A DNA stretch of 64,000 nt, from positions 27,866 to 91,865 of the forward strand of contig NZ_KQ960645.1 in NCBI RefSeq assembly GCF_001553265.1, read 5' to 3'. The DNA comes from Prevotella sp. DNF00663. Lineage in GTDB: Bacteria > Bacteroidota > Bacteroidia > Bacteroidales > Bacteroidaceae. How positions within the stretch are numbered: the stretch's first letter is position 1; every line of letters starts with the position of its first letter. A program made the position numbers and the translations under genes. The notes under the pieces were generated by a model that saw only the letters and a program-made list of their open reading frames with translations, was not told the DNA's origin and did no database searches. Shown piece by piece: positions 51,462 to 60,096 of the stretch.

Positions 51462-53603
51462 ATGAAGAAGCATATACTGTTGTTGTTATCATTTTGGTTG
51501 ACTACCGTCATGGGCATGGCCGATAATCGCTTCGCCGGTGTACAGTCATTGGTAGACCGTCGCGTACCATGGCTTAAAGATAAGGTGATGTTTGAGTTGC
51601 TGCCACAGACCGATAAGGTTGAAACTTTCACCTTGGCTACGCATGATGGTAAACTCATTATCAAAGCTACAGGCGAGAATGTGGCTTGTATGGGGCTCAA
51701 CCATTATTTGGAAGACTACTGTCACCGTTCCATGTCGCACATGGGAGATAACCTTGGACCGGTCAATCGTTTGCCCGAAATAACCTCACCTGTAACTCGT
51801 CGAGTTGACATGCCATTGCGTTATGCCCTTAATTATTGCACTTTCAACTATACCATGTCGTTCTACCAATGGGAAGACTGGGAGCATGAATTAGATTGGA
51901 TGGCTCTTCATGGTGTCAATTTGATGCTCATGCCCATCGGTATGGAAAAGGTTTGGCAGAACACACTCCGCAAGTTTGGCGTCACCGAACTGCAAATTCG
52001 CAATTTTATTCCCGGTCCCGGTTATACCGCTTGGTGGCTTATGGGCAATTTGGAAGGTTGGGGTGGTCCTGTGTCACAGACTTTTATAGACGGTCAGGCA
52101 CAGATGGCTCGTCGATTGTTGGGGCGCATGGAGGCATTGGGCATACGACCGGTGATGCAAGGTTTCTATGGTATGGTATCTAGAAGTATTCGCGATCGAC
52201 ATGCCGATGCCGTGATTCCACAAGGTATGTGGGGATTCTTCGAGCGCCCAGACATCCTCAAGCCTACCGGTAAACTCTTTGGAGATATGGCCGACGTGTA
52301 TTATCATGAGATGAAAAAGCTCTATGGTACTAACCTGAAATACTTTGGAGGCGACCTCTTCCACGAAGGTGGACTCACTGGAACGCTGAATGTTTCAGAC
52401 TGCGGTTTGGCAGTGCAAAGCGCCATGGAGCGTCATTTCCCCGGAAGTACATGGGTATTACAGGGGTGGAGTGGCAATCCTAAGCCGGCATTATTAGCTA
52501 AACTTAATCGCGAAAAAGTGTTGGTGGTCGATCTTTTCGGTGAGAATTCTGAAGTGTGGGAGCAGACACAGGCCTATGGCGGTACTCCTTTTATATGGTG
52601 TGTTGTGTCTAATTTTGGCGAACAATGTGGCATGTATGGTAAGTTACAGCGCATTGCCCTGCAGATAGATAAGGTACGCCATAGCCCTTATAAAAACTGT
52701 TTGAAAGGTGTAGGTATCATGCCTGAGGGCATCAACAACAATCCGGTGGTCTACGATTTGGTGCTCCATGCCCCCATGACCGACGGCAAAATCAATGTAG
52801 AAGAATGGCTTCGGTCTTACATTACCTATCGTTATGGAGCTTTCAATGAGGATATTTATGCTGCTTGGCTCATTTTCTTGCAGACCATCTATGCCAGTGT
52901 GCCTGAGAAATATGGTCTTCCTGAGAGCGTGTTCTGCGCTCGTCCGGGTACTAAAGTAGTCAATACCTCATCGTGGGGAGTACGTGCCCGATACTATGAT
53001 ATGGACTTCTTTAAGGAAGGTGTGAAACGCTTTATGAAAGCACGTGCGGCCTTTTCCAATTCAGAAACTTACTCCTACGATATGTTTGATTTGCTGCGTC
53101 AGGTGCAATCGGATAAGGGAAACCGCGCTTATGATGACATGATAGCAGCTATTGAGGCTAAGGATGTGGCTCGATTTGAGCGTACTTCCGACCGTTTCCT
53201 CCACCTTTTGTTGCGTCAGGATACCCTCCTTGCCCAAAGCAAGGGATTCACCTTAGACCGGTGGTTGGGTAAAGCAGCGTGTTTCGGGAAGACGGAGGGC
53301 GACCGCGCTTTGGCTCTGAAGAATGCTAAAATGCAGTTAACCTTCTGGGGACCTGACTGGAATCCCAATACTACCGTGCACGACTATGCAGCTAAAGAGT
53401 GGAGTGGTATGCTCAAAACTCTCTATTATGAAGAGTGGAAAATGTTTGTCGACGTATGGCGTCAGCGTGTTCGGGGTATCGAGATGATAGAGCCCGACTA
53501 CTATGGATACCAAATTGCATGGAGCAAAAAGCCGGTGAACTACACGCCGGTGAAGCTCAATGAGGTACAGATGGAGGCTCTTGTGGCCGACATCCTTCGC
53601 TAA
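51462..53603 (+). CDS. GH89 alpha-N-acetylglucosaminidase (NAGLU family)
   Basis: 713 aa. Sec signal peptide (about residues 1-21). An N-terminal alpha/beta domain covers about 25-115, the TIM barrel about 115-445, and an all-helical C-terminal domain the rest, as in human NAGLU and bacterial GH89 enzymes. The two catalytic glutamates are visible: Glu302 in GGDLFHEGG and Glu422 in GIMPEGINNNPVVYDL. NYTMSFYQWEDWEHELDWM is the conserved start of the barrel. It releases terminal alpha-linked GlcNAc, as found on gastric-type mucin O-glycans or heparan sulfate. Last enzyme gene of PUL2. Confidence 0.95.
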   Translation: MKKHILLLLSFWLTTVMGMADNRFAGVQSLVDRRVPWLKDKVMFELLPQTDKVETFTLATHDGKLIIKATGENVACMGLNHYLEDYCHRSMSHMGDNLGPVNRLPEITSPVTRRVDMPLRYALNYCTFNYTMSFYQWEDWEHELDWMALHGVNLMLMPIGMEKVWQNTLRKFGVTELQIRNFIPGPGYTAWWLMGNLEGWGGPVSQTFIDGQAQMARRLLGRMEALGIRPVMQGFYGMVSRSIRDRHADAVIPQGMWGFFERPDILKPTGKLFGDMADVYYHEMKKLYGTNLKYFGGDLFHEGGLTGTLNVSDCGLAVQSAMERHFPGSTWVLQGWSGNPKPALLAKLNREKVLVVDLFGENSEVWEQTQAYGGTPFIWCVVSNFGEQCGMYGKLQRIALQIDKVRHSPYKNCLKGVGIMPEGINNNPVVYDLVLHAPMTDGKINVEEWLRSYITYRYGAFNEDIYAAWLIFLQTIYASVPEKYGLPESVFCARPGTKVVNTSSWGVRARYYDMDFFKEGVKRFMKARAAFSNSETYSYDMFDLLRQVQSDKGNRAYDDMIAAIEAKDVARFERTSDRFLHLLLRQDTLLAQSKGFTLDRWLGKAACFGKTEGDRALALKNAKMQLTFWGPDWNPNTTVHDYAAKEWSGMLKTLYYEEWKMFVDVWRQRVRGIEMIEPDYYGYQIAWSKKPVNYTPVKLNEVQMEALVADILR

Positions 53604-53622
53604 ATGGTGAAATAAGTGTCAA

Positions 53623-53675
53623 TTGCCAACCTCCTTCGGACGAGTTGATTGAATCTTCCGAACGGCGGTTGGCAA
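53623..53675 (+). terminator. Hairpin terminator after GH89 gene
   Basis: Outer stem TTGCCAACC (53623-53631) / GGTTGGCAA (53667-53675) with an inner TTCGGA/TCCGAA stem. It lies 20 bp after the GH89 stop and no T-run follows, so it may be a Rho-assisted or mRNA-end structure separating enzymes from the sigma gene. Confidence 0.6.
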
Positions 53676-53679
53676 ATAC

Positions 53680-53711
53680 GATAGATAAGAGTTGAAGTGA
53701 TAGATAAGAGT
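53680..53711 (+). repeat. 13-bp direct repeat upstream of the sigma factor promoter
   Basis: GATAGATAAGAGT occurs at 53680-53692 and 53699-53711, 19 bp apart, just upstream of the sigma gene promoter. A possible regulator binding site pair. Confidence 0.45.
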
Positions 53712-53729
53712 ATGTTTCTAGGCATAAAG

Positions 53730-53761
53730 TTTGGTTTTCTGTTTGGTTTTGCCTACTTTTG
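53730..53761 (+). promoter_or_regulatory. Promoter of the PUL2 sigma/anti-sigma genes
   Basis: TTTG at 53730-53733 and TACTTTTG at 53754-53761 are 20 bp apart, a full housekeeping promoter, 71 bp before the sigma factor ATG. It implies that sigma and anti-sigma are made independently of the PUL2 enzymes. Confidence 0.72.
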
Positions 53762-53832
53762 AGTTCTGAAAAACAGTTAGTCTTTTAACGATATGACCTT
53801 TTGAAAGAACCTAATAAAATAAGTGGCATCAC

Positions 53833-54417
53833 ATGAACATGACATCAACAAAAGAAGATATGCTGATTTGGCTGCTCAAACACGACTCTCAATGGGCTTT
53901 TGACAATCTTTATCGCATGTATGCACATAGACTTATGGCCTTTGCCATGGAATATTGTCATCATAACGAGACTGCGGGTGAGATAGTGGAAGATACCTTT
54001 ATCTGGATATGGACTCATCGTCACGAGATAAAACAGGAGAAAACACTGTTCAAACTGCTCTTTATCAAAGCACGCCATCTGCTTATCAATGCTTACAGGG
54101 CTACTCTTAACAGTCCTCGTTTTGAAGACTACGTGGACTATGTAGACAGTCTTGGTACAGAGAGCAACGGCGCACAGATGGATTATGACGACTTTGTACG
54201 CATCATCAGGAATGGACTTGAGCAGATTCCACCCACACAGCGGCGAGTCATAGAGTTGTCGCGATTCGAGCAGAAAAGTATCAAAGAGATTGCCGAACTC
54301 ATGAATCTGAAAGAACAAACGGTGAGGAACCAATTGTCATTAGGGCTTAAGCAGCTGATGGCTTTCATCAATCGAGCGGGCTATGGAGCGTTTACGTTAT
54401 GGCTGATGATTTGTTAA
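53833..54417 (+). CDS. ECF sigma-70 factor of PUL2
   Basis: 194 aa; a start at the second methionine (53839) is equally possible. Region 2 spans about residues 18-85 (NLYRMYAHRLMAFAMEYCHH; EIVEDTFIWIWTHRHEI). Region 4 spans about 130-180 (LEQIPPTQRRVIELSRFEQK; helix-turn-helix IKEIAELMNLKEQTVRNQLS). The short hydrophobic tail (FTLWLMIC) is seen in some Bacteroidetes ECF factors. It lies downstream of the PUL enzymes on the same strand, with its own promoter, and is followed by a FecR gene after 67 bp. Confidence 0.93.
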   Translation: MNMTSTKEDMLIWLLKHDSQWAFDNLYRMYAHRLMAFAMEYCHHNETAGEIVEDTFIWIWTHRHEIKQEKTLFKLLFIKARHLLINAYRATLNSPRFEDYVDYVDSLGTESNGAQMDYDDFVRIIRNGLEQIPPTQRRVIELSRFEQKSIKEIAELMNLKEQTVRNQLSLGLKQLMAFINRAGYGAFTLWLMIC

Positions 54418-54484
54418 TAAAGCATAAAAATCGGTATATCTTACATGATTTCATGTCTATTCCAATAATAATAAAGATAAGGTT

Positions 54485-55453
54485 ATGACCAATATAGAGG
54501 AAAAATATAGGACCGGAAGGTTGACAAAGGAGGAATTATTGCAGTTCCGTGAATTTGTAAACCAGTCGACTGATGCTGAACAGGGCGCTGCCATGGAAGC
54601 TCATTGGCAGGAGGATATTGATACATCACACGTCAATGAGGCTGAGATAGATGCCATTCAAGAGCGTTTGGATGAGCAAATCAGTGGTTCACAGACATTG
54701 CATCGTCGGCTGTGGCACATCTTAGAGCGAGTGGCTGTGGTGCTATTGCCTATCTGTTTGATAGGGTTAGGCTATTTAAGCTACGAACGTTTGCGATCCA
54801 CCGATAATCTTCTAACCATCTCTACGCGCCATGGTGAGCAGACAAGTATTACTTTTCCCGATAGTACACATGTGCAGGTAAACGAGCAATCTACAGTATC
54901 GTATCGGCCTCAGGTCTTCACACCTAACAAACGAGAGATAGATTTTCAAGGCGAAGGTTACTTTGAAGTGCATCGTGATAGTCGTCATCCGTTCATCATT
55001 CACACGCCCGATATGAGTGTCACAGTGACTGGAACGAAATTTAATCTCACTAATTATCCACAGTCGGCTACGGTGACGTTGTGCCTTTTCGAGGGTTCTG
55101 TGTCTCTCCGTTCTATGAAAACACAGGAGCAAATTACAGTGAAACCTCACGAACGATGTGTGCTTAACCGTCACACCGGACACTTTTCGGTGGAGCCATT
55201 TGATGAAGATGAGGCTTATTATACAGCTTGGCAACGCCATGAATTGGTGTTCCATAGTGTGCCGTTACGGCAGGGGGTGCAGAAGTTGAGTGTTGTCTAT
55301 GGTGTTGAAATAGAACTGAAGAATGTCAATACCGACGATTATTTCACCGGCACACTGCCTTCGTCGGATTTTGGTAAGTGCATGGTTGTTATATCAGATC
55401 TCTATCGTTGCAAGGTGAGTCGTACTGACAAGTCAGTAATATTGAGTCGCTAA
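54485..55453 (+). CDS. FecR-type anti-sigma factor of PUL2
   Basis: 322 aa. N-terminal cytoplasmic region about residues 1-78, one transmembrane helix (VAVVLLPICLIGLGYLSY, about 83-100), periplasmic FecR domain (ITFPDSTHVQVNEQSTVSYR; GYFEVHRDSRHPFIIH) and DUF4974-like C-terminus (VPLRQGVQKLSVVYGVEIEL). It would hold the upstream ECF sigma factor until the PUL2 SusC binds its ligand. A terminator follows at 55505. Confidence 0.92.
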   Translation: MTNIEEKYRTGRLTKEELLQFREFVNQSTDAEQGAAMEAHWQEDIDTSHVNEAEIDAIQERLDEQISGSQTLHRRLWHILERVAVVLLPICLIGLGYLSYERLRSTDNLLTISTRHGEQTSITFPDSTHVQVNEQSTVSYRPQVFTPNKREIDFQGEGYFEVHRDSRHPFIIHTPDMSVTVTGTKFNLTNYPQSATVTLCLFEGSVSLRSMKTQEQITVKPHERCVLNRHTGHFSVEPFDEDEAYYTAWQRHELVFHSVPLRQGVQKLSVVYGVEIELKNVNTDDYFTGTLPSSDFGKCMVVISDLYRCKVSRTDKSVILSR

Positions 55454-55504
55454 GCAGAACCAAATTCTCTGAATGACAGAAATATAGTGATTAATATATA
55501 AGAT

Positions 55505-55541
55505 AAAAGGGCTGTCTCCTTATTCGGAAGATAGCCCTTTT
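55505..55541 (+). terminator. Rho-independent terminator after PUL2 anti-sigma gene
   Basis: AAAAGGGCT (55505-55513) pairs with AGCCCTTTT (55533-55541), followed by T and GTATC. A typical terminator; the A-rich left arm lets it also act against the convergent acyltransferase transcript. Confidence 0.78.
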
Positions 55542-55579
55542 TGTATCTTATTACCTTTTGAAAGAAATTCAAAAGGCTA

Positions 55580-56749
55580 TTATGCAACTGCTTTCTTAGC
55601 AAATAGTTTGCCTTTGAGCCACTCTCTTACTGGCATATCGTAGAGTTTGTAAGAAGCGTAGGCTAGCATGATAGCGATGAAGAAGAGGCCTACCGACAAC
55701 ATGATGTGGGCATATAGGGGAGCGTCGGGATGTGTTTCTTTCCATGCCATCTGTGCATATACCAGTGGATAATGGGTGATATAGAGCGGGTAGGAAATCT
55801 CTCCGAAGAATTTACATACAGCTGCCGAGTGCTTGTCGGTGACTTTACTGCCTGCGCCTATAGCAACAATGAGTGGGAAACAAGCCAAGATGACAATGAG
55901 TTCGTAAACGCCATTGAGCCAAGGAGAGCCTTCGGCGCCGGCATAAGGCATCACGAGTAAGACGGCAACAAGCAGTGAACACCACCAGAATCCAGCACGA
56001 ATGGTTATCAGTCGTCCCATACGAGAGATGAGCAATCCCATGAAGAAGGGGTAGAGCAGGCGTGTGCTGCCTATTAAGAGTTGGTCGGGAGTAAGGCTCC
56101 AACCACCTATCACGGTATAAATGGCATATTCGCGAGGCTTCAAAATGCCGCCGAGGTCAATGTTTAAACATAGGTTGACAGTGAGCAAAGCAAAGAGAGC
56201 GACACACACCATGAGCATTTTCTTGGAGAAACGGCGAATGATAAGAGCATAAAGCAAGTTGGCCAAATACTCCCATTGTAACGACCATGCTGGTCCGTTG
56301 AGTGGATTGGTCTCTGTCCATCCGCGTATATCCATCGACTTGGGCAACGGTATCATGGTGCAGGTGAAGAGGAATACGACGATAACCATCCACCAAGGAG
56401 TGTTTGAAATCATCGGGAATACCTCGCTGGCACCAAAGTAAAACATGCACATACCGAAGAAAGAACCGAAGATAACCATGGGGTGAAGGCGTACTAAACG
56501 ACGCTTGATAAAATTCCAAGTAGACATCTTGTCCCAACGATCATCGTATGCGTAGCCTATCACGAAGCCCGATAAGACGAAAAAGAAGTCCACAGCTAGA
56601 TAGCCATGGTTGAGGATTTGGAACTTAGGACCGGCTGAGTAGGTTTCAAAAAGATGGAAAGCCACGACGATTAATGCCGCCAATCCACGCAGTCCGTCGA
56701 GTATTTCGTAGCGCGGTTTAGAGGCTAGATAGATGTTATTCTTATCCAT
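55580..56749 (-). CDS. Acyltransferase 3 family membrane protein (OafA-like)
   Basis: 389 aa with about ten transmembrane helices and no extra periplasmic SGNH domain. The family signature DGLRGLAALIVVAFHLFE is near residue 20 and contains the catalytic-type histidine; FFVLSGFVIGYAYDDRW and RRLVRLHPMVIFG follow. These inner membrane enzymes move acetyl or other acyl groups from cytoplasmic donors to surface polysaccharides or other glycans. It stands alone; a minus-strand TACCTTTG box at 56788-56795 is a probable -7 element. Confidence 0.9.
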   Translation of the reverse strand: MDKNNIYLASKPRYEILDGLRGLAALIVVAFHLFETYSAGPKFQILNHGYLAVDFFFVLSGFVIGYAYDDRWDKMSTWNFIKRRLVRLHPMVIFGSFFGMCMFYFGASEVFPMISNTPWWMVIVVFLFTCTMIPLPKSMDIRGWTETNPLNGPAWSLQWEYLANLLYALIIRRFSKKMLMVCVALFALLTVNLCLNIDLGGILKPREYAIYTVIGGWSLTPDQLLIGSTRLLYPFFMGLLISRMGRLITIRAGFWWCSLLVAVLLVMPYAGAEGSPWLNGVYELIVILACFPLIVAIGAGSKVTDKHSAAVCKFFGEISYPLYITHYPLVYAQMAWKETHPDAPLYAHIMLSVGLFFIAIMLAYASYKLYDMPVREWLKGKLFAKKAVA

Positions 56750-56843
56750 TTGATGTTTTGAAAAATTTGTATTAGTAGTGATGGGGGCAAAGGTAGCGAT
56801 TTCTTTTGGTATCTTCTGCCCCCTAACATGAGAATGTTAAACA

Positions 56844-56879
56844 AAAAATCCCTGCAACCTTAATGGTGCAGGGATTTTT
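56844..56879 (-). terminator. Rho-independent terminator after the fumarase gene
   Basis: A perfect 13-bp stem (AAAAATCCCTGCA / TGCAGGGATTTTT) with a 10-nt loop, 20 bp after the fumarase stop codon on the minus strand, ending in T's. It is symmetrical enough to work in both directions. Confidence 0.85.
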
Positions 56880-56898
56880 ATATTGAAACTCGAAGTGT

Positions 56899-58554
56899 TT
56901 ACTTCATAGGACAGCTGGGGCTCCAAGGCTTCAGTTGTTTGAAGAAATCATTGCCCTTATCGTCTACCAAGATGAAAGCAGGGAAGTCTTCTACATCAAT
57001 CTTCCAAATGGCTTCCATGCCGAGTTCGGGATATTCCACACACTCGATGCTCTTGATTGAACTCTGTGAGAGGACTGCGGCTACGCCTCCGATGGTCCCC
57101 AAATAGAAGCCACCATGCTTTTGGCATGCATCGGTAACAGCTTGTGTACGATTGCCTTTGGCTATCATCACGAGACTGGCACCATGGTCTTGGAATTCAT
57201 CTACGTATGGATCCATGCGGTTGGCAGTGGTTGGCCCCATCGAACCACAGGCATATCCCTCCGGAGTCTTGGCCGGTCCAGCATAGAGGATAGGATAGTC
57301 TTTGAAGTATTGTGGCATATCTTCGCCAGCATCCAAGCGAGCTTTGAGCTTAGCATGGGCTATGTCGCGAGCCACGATGATGGTACCTTTGAGGTTCACA
57401 CGAGTAGATACAGGGTATTTAGTGAGTTCTGCACGTACAGCATCGATACCCTTATCAAGGTCGATGGTAATACCCTGTGCGCCCTCTCCGGGTTTACGAT
57501 ACTCTTCAGGAATCAGTTCTGAGGGGTTGTCGTCCATTTTTTCCAACCAGATACCATCGGCGTTGATTTTAGCTTTGATATTTCGGTCGGCTGAACAACT
57601 TACACCCATACCGATAGGACAGCTTGCTCCGTGGCGTGGAAGGCGGATAATGCGGATGTCATGAGCCAAAGCCTTACCGCCAAACTGTGCACCCAAGCCA
57701 ATCTTGTGGGCTTCTTCAAGCAACTTGTTCTCCAAGTCGATGTCGCGGAAAGCACGTCCGGTCTCGTCGCCTGTGGTGGGTAAGTTGTCGTAATACTTGA
57801 TAGATGCGAGCTTTACGGTAAGCAAGTTCTTCTCGGCCGAGGTACCACCGATGACGAATGCGATGTGGTATGGAGGGCAAGCTGCCGTTCCGAGACTCTT
57901 CATCTTTTCAACGAGGAAAGGCAACAATGTGCTTTCGTTTTGGATGGTAGCTTTGGTCATGGGGTAGAAATAGGTCTTGTTAGCCGAACCACCACCTTTG
58001 GCTACCATTATAAAGCGATACTCTGCACCCTCAACGGCTTCGATGTCTATCTGAGCGGGAAGGTTACAACGTGTATTAACCTCGTCGTACATGTTGAGCG
58101 GAGCATTCTGTGAGTAGCGCAGATTGTCTTGTGTGAAGGTGTTGTATACACCACGAGAGAGTGCTTCCTCGTCTTCGAAGCCTGTCCAAATCTGCTGTCC
58201 CTTTTCGCCATGGATAATAGCTGTACCCGTATCTTGGCAGAATGGGAGCACGCCTTTAACTGCTGTCTCAGCATTGCGTAGGAATTGGAGAGCCACATAC
58301 TTATCGTTTTCCGATGTTTCGGGGTCGGTAAGGATGGCTGCCACCTGCTTGTTGTGTGCCCGACGGAGCATAAATTCGCAGTCGTGGAAAGCTTGCTGAC
58401 TCAACAAGGTCAAAGCTTCCTTGCTCACTTTTACAATTTGTTTGCCTTCAAATTCGGCAGTGCTGACTCCCTCTTTGGTCAAAAGACGGTACTCGGTATC
58501 GTCTTTTCCCACTTGAAACATGGGAGCATACTTGAAATCTGGTGCTTTTGCCAT
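56899..58554 (-). CDS. Fumarate hydratase, class I (4Fe-4S)
   Basis: 551 aa. It interconverts fumarate and malate in the reductive branch used by gut anaerobes for succinate production. The N-terminal half (cluster domain) has [13 protein letters not shown] near residue 105 and [10 protein letters not shown] and [16 protein letters not shown] with cluster cysteines. The C-terminal swivelling domain has [25 protein letters not shown], the class I signature. Length is normal. It lies 27 bp after the M16 peptidase gene on the same strand, so it can be the last gene of an operon starting with hflX. Confidence 0.95.
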   Translation of the reverse strand: MAKAPDFKYAPMFQVGKDDTEYRLLTKEGVSTAEFEGKQIVKVSKEALTLLSQQAFHDCEFMLRRAHNKQVAAILTDPETSENDKYVALQFLRNAETAVKGVLPFCQDTGTAIIHGEKGQQIWTGFEDEEALSRGVYNTFTQDNLRYSQNAPLNMYDEVNTRCNLPAQIDIEAVEGAEYRFIMVAKGGGSANKTYFYPMTKATIQNESTLLPFLVEKMKSLGTAACPPYHIAFVIGGTSAEKNLLTVKLASIKYYDNLPTTGDETGRAFRDIDLENKLLEEAHKIGLGAQFGGKALAHDIRIIRLPRHGASCPIGMGVSCSADRNIKAKINADGIWLEKMDDNPSELIPEEYRKPGEGAQGITIDLDKGIDAVRAELTKYPVSTRVNLKGTIIVARDIAHAKLKARLDAGEDMPQYFKDYPILYAGPAKTPEGYACGSMGPTTANRMDPYVDEFQDHGASLVMIAKGNRTQAVTDACQKHGGFYLGTIGGVAAVLSQSSIKSIECVEYPELGMEAIWKIDVEDFPAFILVDDKGNDFFKQLKPWSPSCPMK

Positions 58555-58581
58555 AATGTTTTTTAATCTATAATAGGTTGT

Positions 58582-60093
58582 TTAATATCCGAAAATAGTT
58601 TCTGTAGATACGCGCTTCACAGGGCCAATCTTTTCCAATTCCTTCATGTTCAGGTTCTTCTCGTCGCCTAGGATGATGTAGCGGTAAGGCTTGCGAGCCA
58701 TGTGTTGTTGCTCGAAGTCGACTATATCTTTGAGTTGGATGCTTGGCAATGTCTCATAAATCTTCTTGTTCAAGTCGTAATCCAATCCACGGTTCTTGGC
58801 ATTGATGTACGCATTGAAGAACCCACCGCGCATCGTACGAACGCTCGCATAGAATTTGGTGAGGCTTTGTTTTGCCAATTGGAAGGCTGATTCGCTTTGT
58901 GGAATGGTGTCAAGAATCTCGTTAAAGACGCGTATACAGTCCGACATCTTGTCGTTCTGAGATATGATATAGGTCTGTACCCATTCTGGATGATTCTTCA
59001 AACGAGGCATCATGTAGCGGGCAGATGCGCTATATGCCAGTCCGCGAGCTTCGCGTAGTTCTTGGAATACAACACCGTTCATACCGCTACCGAAGTACTC
59101 GTTGAAGACAGCTTCGATGGTCGCGCGTTCCGGAGTCCACTGTGTATTCTCGTTATGATACATCATCATATAGATGTTTTTGGCATCATAAGGAGCCAAC
59201 AGCACCTCGTTCTGTGTTGTGGTTTGCTCTTGATACTCTTTCTTTGTGGGTATGTTGAGCAATTTCTTGCCCATACGGTGTTGCTTGTCTACCAATTTAG
59301 TGATGGCAGCGAGGCTCGACGGACCACAATAATATAAGGTGTGCTCATAGTTGCTCAGGTTTTTGATGAGGTCGACGAGCGTCTGTGGATTGGTCTGCTT
59401 GAGTTGTGAAGCCGACAATTGGTTCAGTTGAGGATTGTATTCGCCATAGATTCCATAGCTGGAAAGGGCACTGAAGTTGGCCGATTGAGACTTTTTGTTG
59501 TCGGCACGACCCTTTAGAATCAGACCCACATATTGATTGTAAGCCTCTGTGTCAACCTTCATGTTCTTCAAAACCTTTTCGGCCAATGCCACAGCGGCAG
59601 GCATGTTTTCGTTCAATCCGGACAGGCTGACGGTGATAGCATTATCAGATACGTTGATACCGAAGTCGCAAGCTAATTTATAGAATTGCTGTTTCACTTG
59701 GTCGGCAGATAATTTGTCTGTTCCCAATAAGTCTACATAGCCGGCTGCATAGTCGTATCTTACGTCGCTTTGTTTGCCAAATTCGTAGCGATACATCATA
59801 GTGAAGAGCTTGTCGTTGGCCTCTTGTCGATATACTACTGGCAGTTTCTTGCCAGTTTTGGCGAATGTTAAGTCGCGTTTAAAGTCTACAAAATGAGGTT
59901 GTATAGGCTCCGGCTTGCTGGCAGCTATCTTACGTAAGAACTCACTACTCTTATCTCTGTTGGTCGGAATAGCCGTGATAGCCGGCTTTTCTATTTTCTT
60001 GATGGTCTTATCCTCGCCTGTCTTCTTGTATACACAAACGAAGTTTTGACCGAAATATTTGCGAGCAAACTCTACAATCTGTTGTTTTGTCAT
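58582..60093 (-). CDS. M16 peptidase, C-terminal half
   Basis: 503 aa from the ATG at 60093, three bases after the TAG that ends the preceding part and in the same frame. It has no signal peptide of its own, so if made independently it would stay in the cytoplasm while the first half is exported. It lacks the HxxEH motif and matches the non-catalytic repeats (DKLFTMMYRYEFGKQSD; VFQELREARGLAYSASARYM). Confidence 0.65.
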   Translation of the reverse strand: MTKQQIVEFARKYFGQNFVCVYKKTGEDKTIKKIEKPAITAIPTNRDKSSEFLRKIAASKPEPIQPHFVDFKRDLTFAKTGKKLPVVYRQEANDKLFTMMYRYEFGKQSDVRYDYAAGYVDLLGTDKLSADQVKQQFYKLACDFGINVSDNAITVSLSGLNENMPAAVALAEKVLKNMKVDTEAYNQYVGLILKGRADNKKSQSANFSALSSYGIYGEYNPQLNQLSASQLKQTNPQTLVDLIKNLSNYEHTLYYCGPSSLAAITKLVDKQHRMGKKLLNIPTKKEYQEQTTTQNEVLLAPYDAKNIYMMMYHNENTQWTPERATIEAVFNEYFGSGMNGVVFQELREARGLAYSASARYMMPRLKNHPEWVQTYIISQNDKMSDCIRVFNEILDTIPQSESAFQLAKQSLTKFYASVRTMRGGFFNAYINAKNRGLDYDLNKKIYETLPSIQLKDIVDFEQQHMARKPYRYIILGDEKNLNMKELEKIGPVKRVSTETIFGY

Positions 60094-60096
60094 CTT

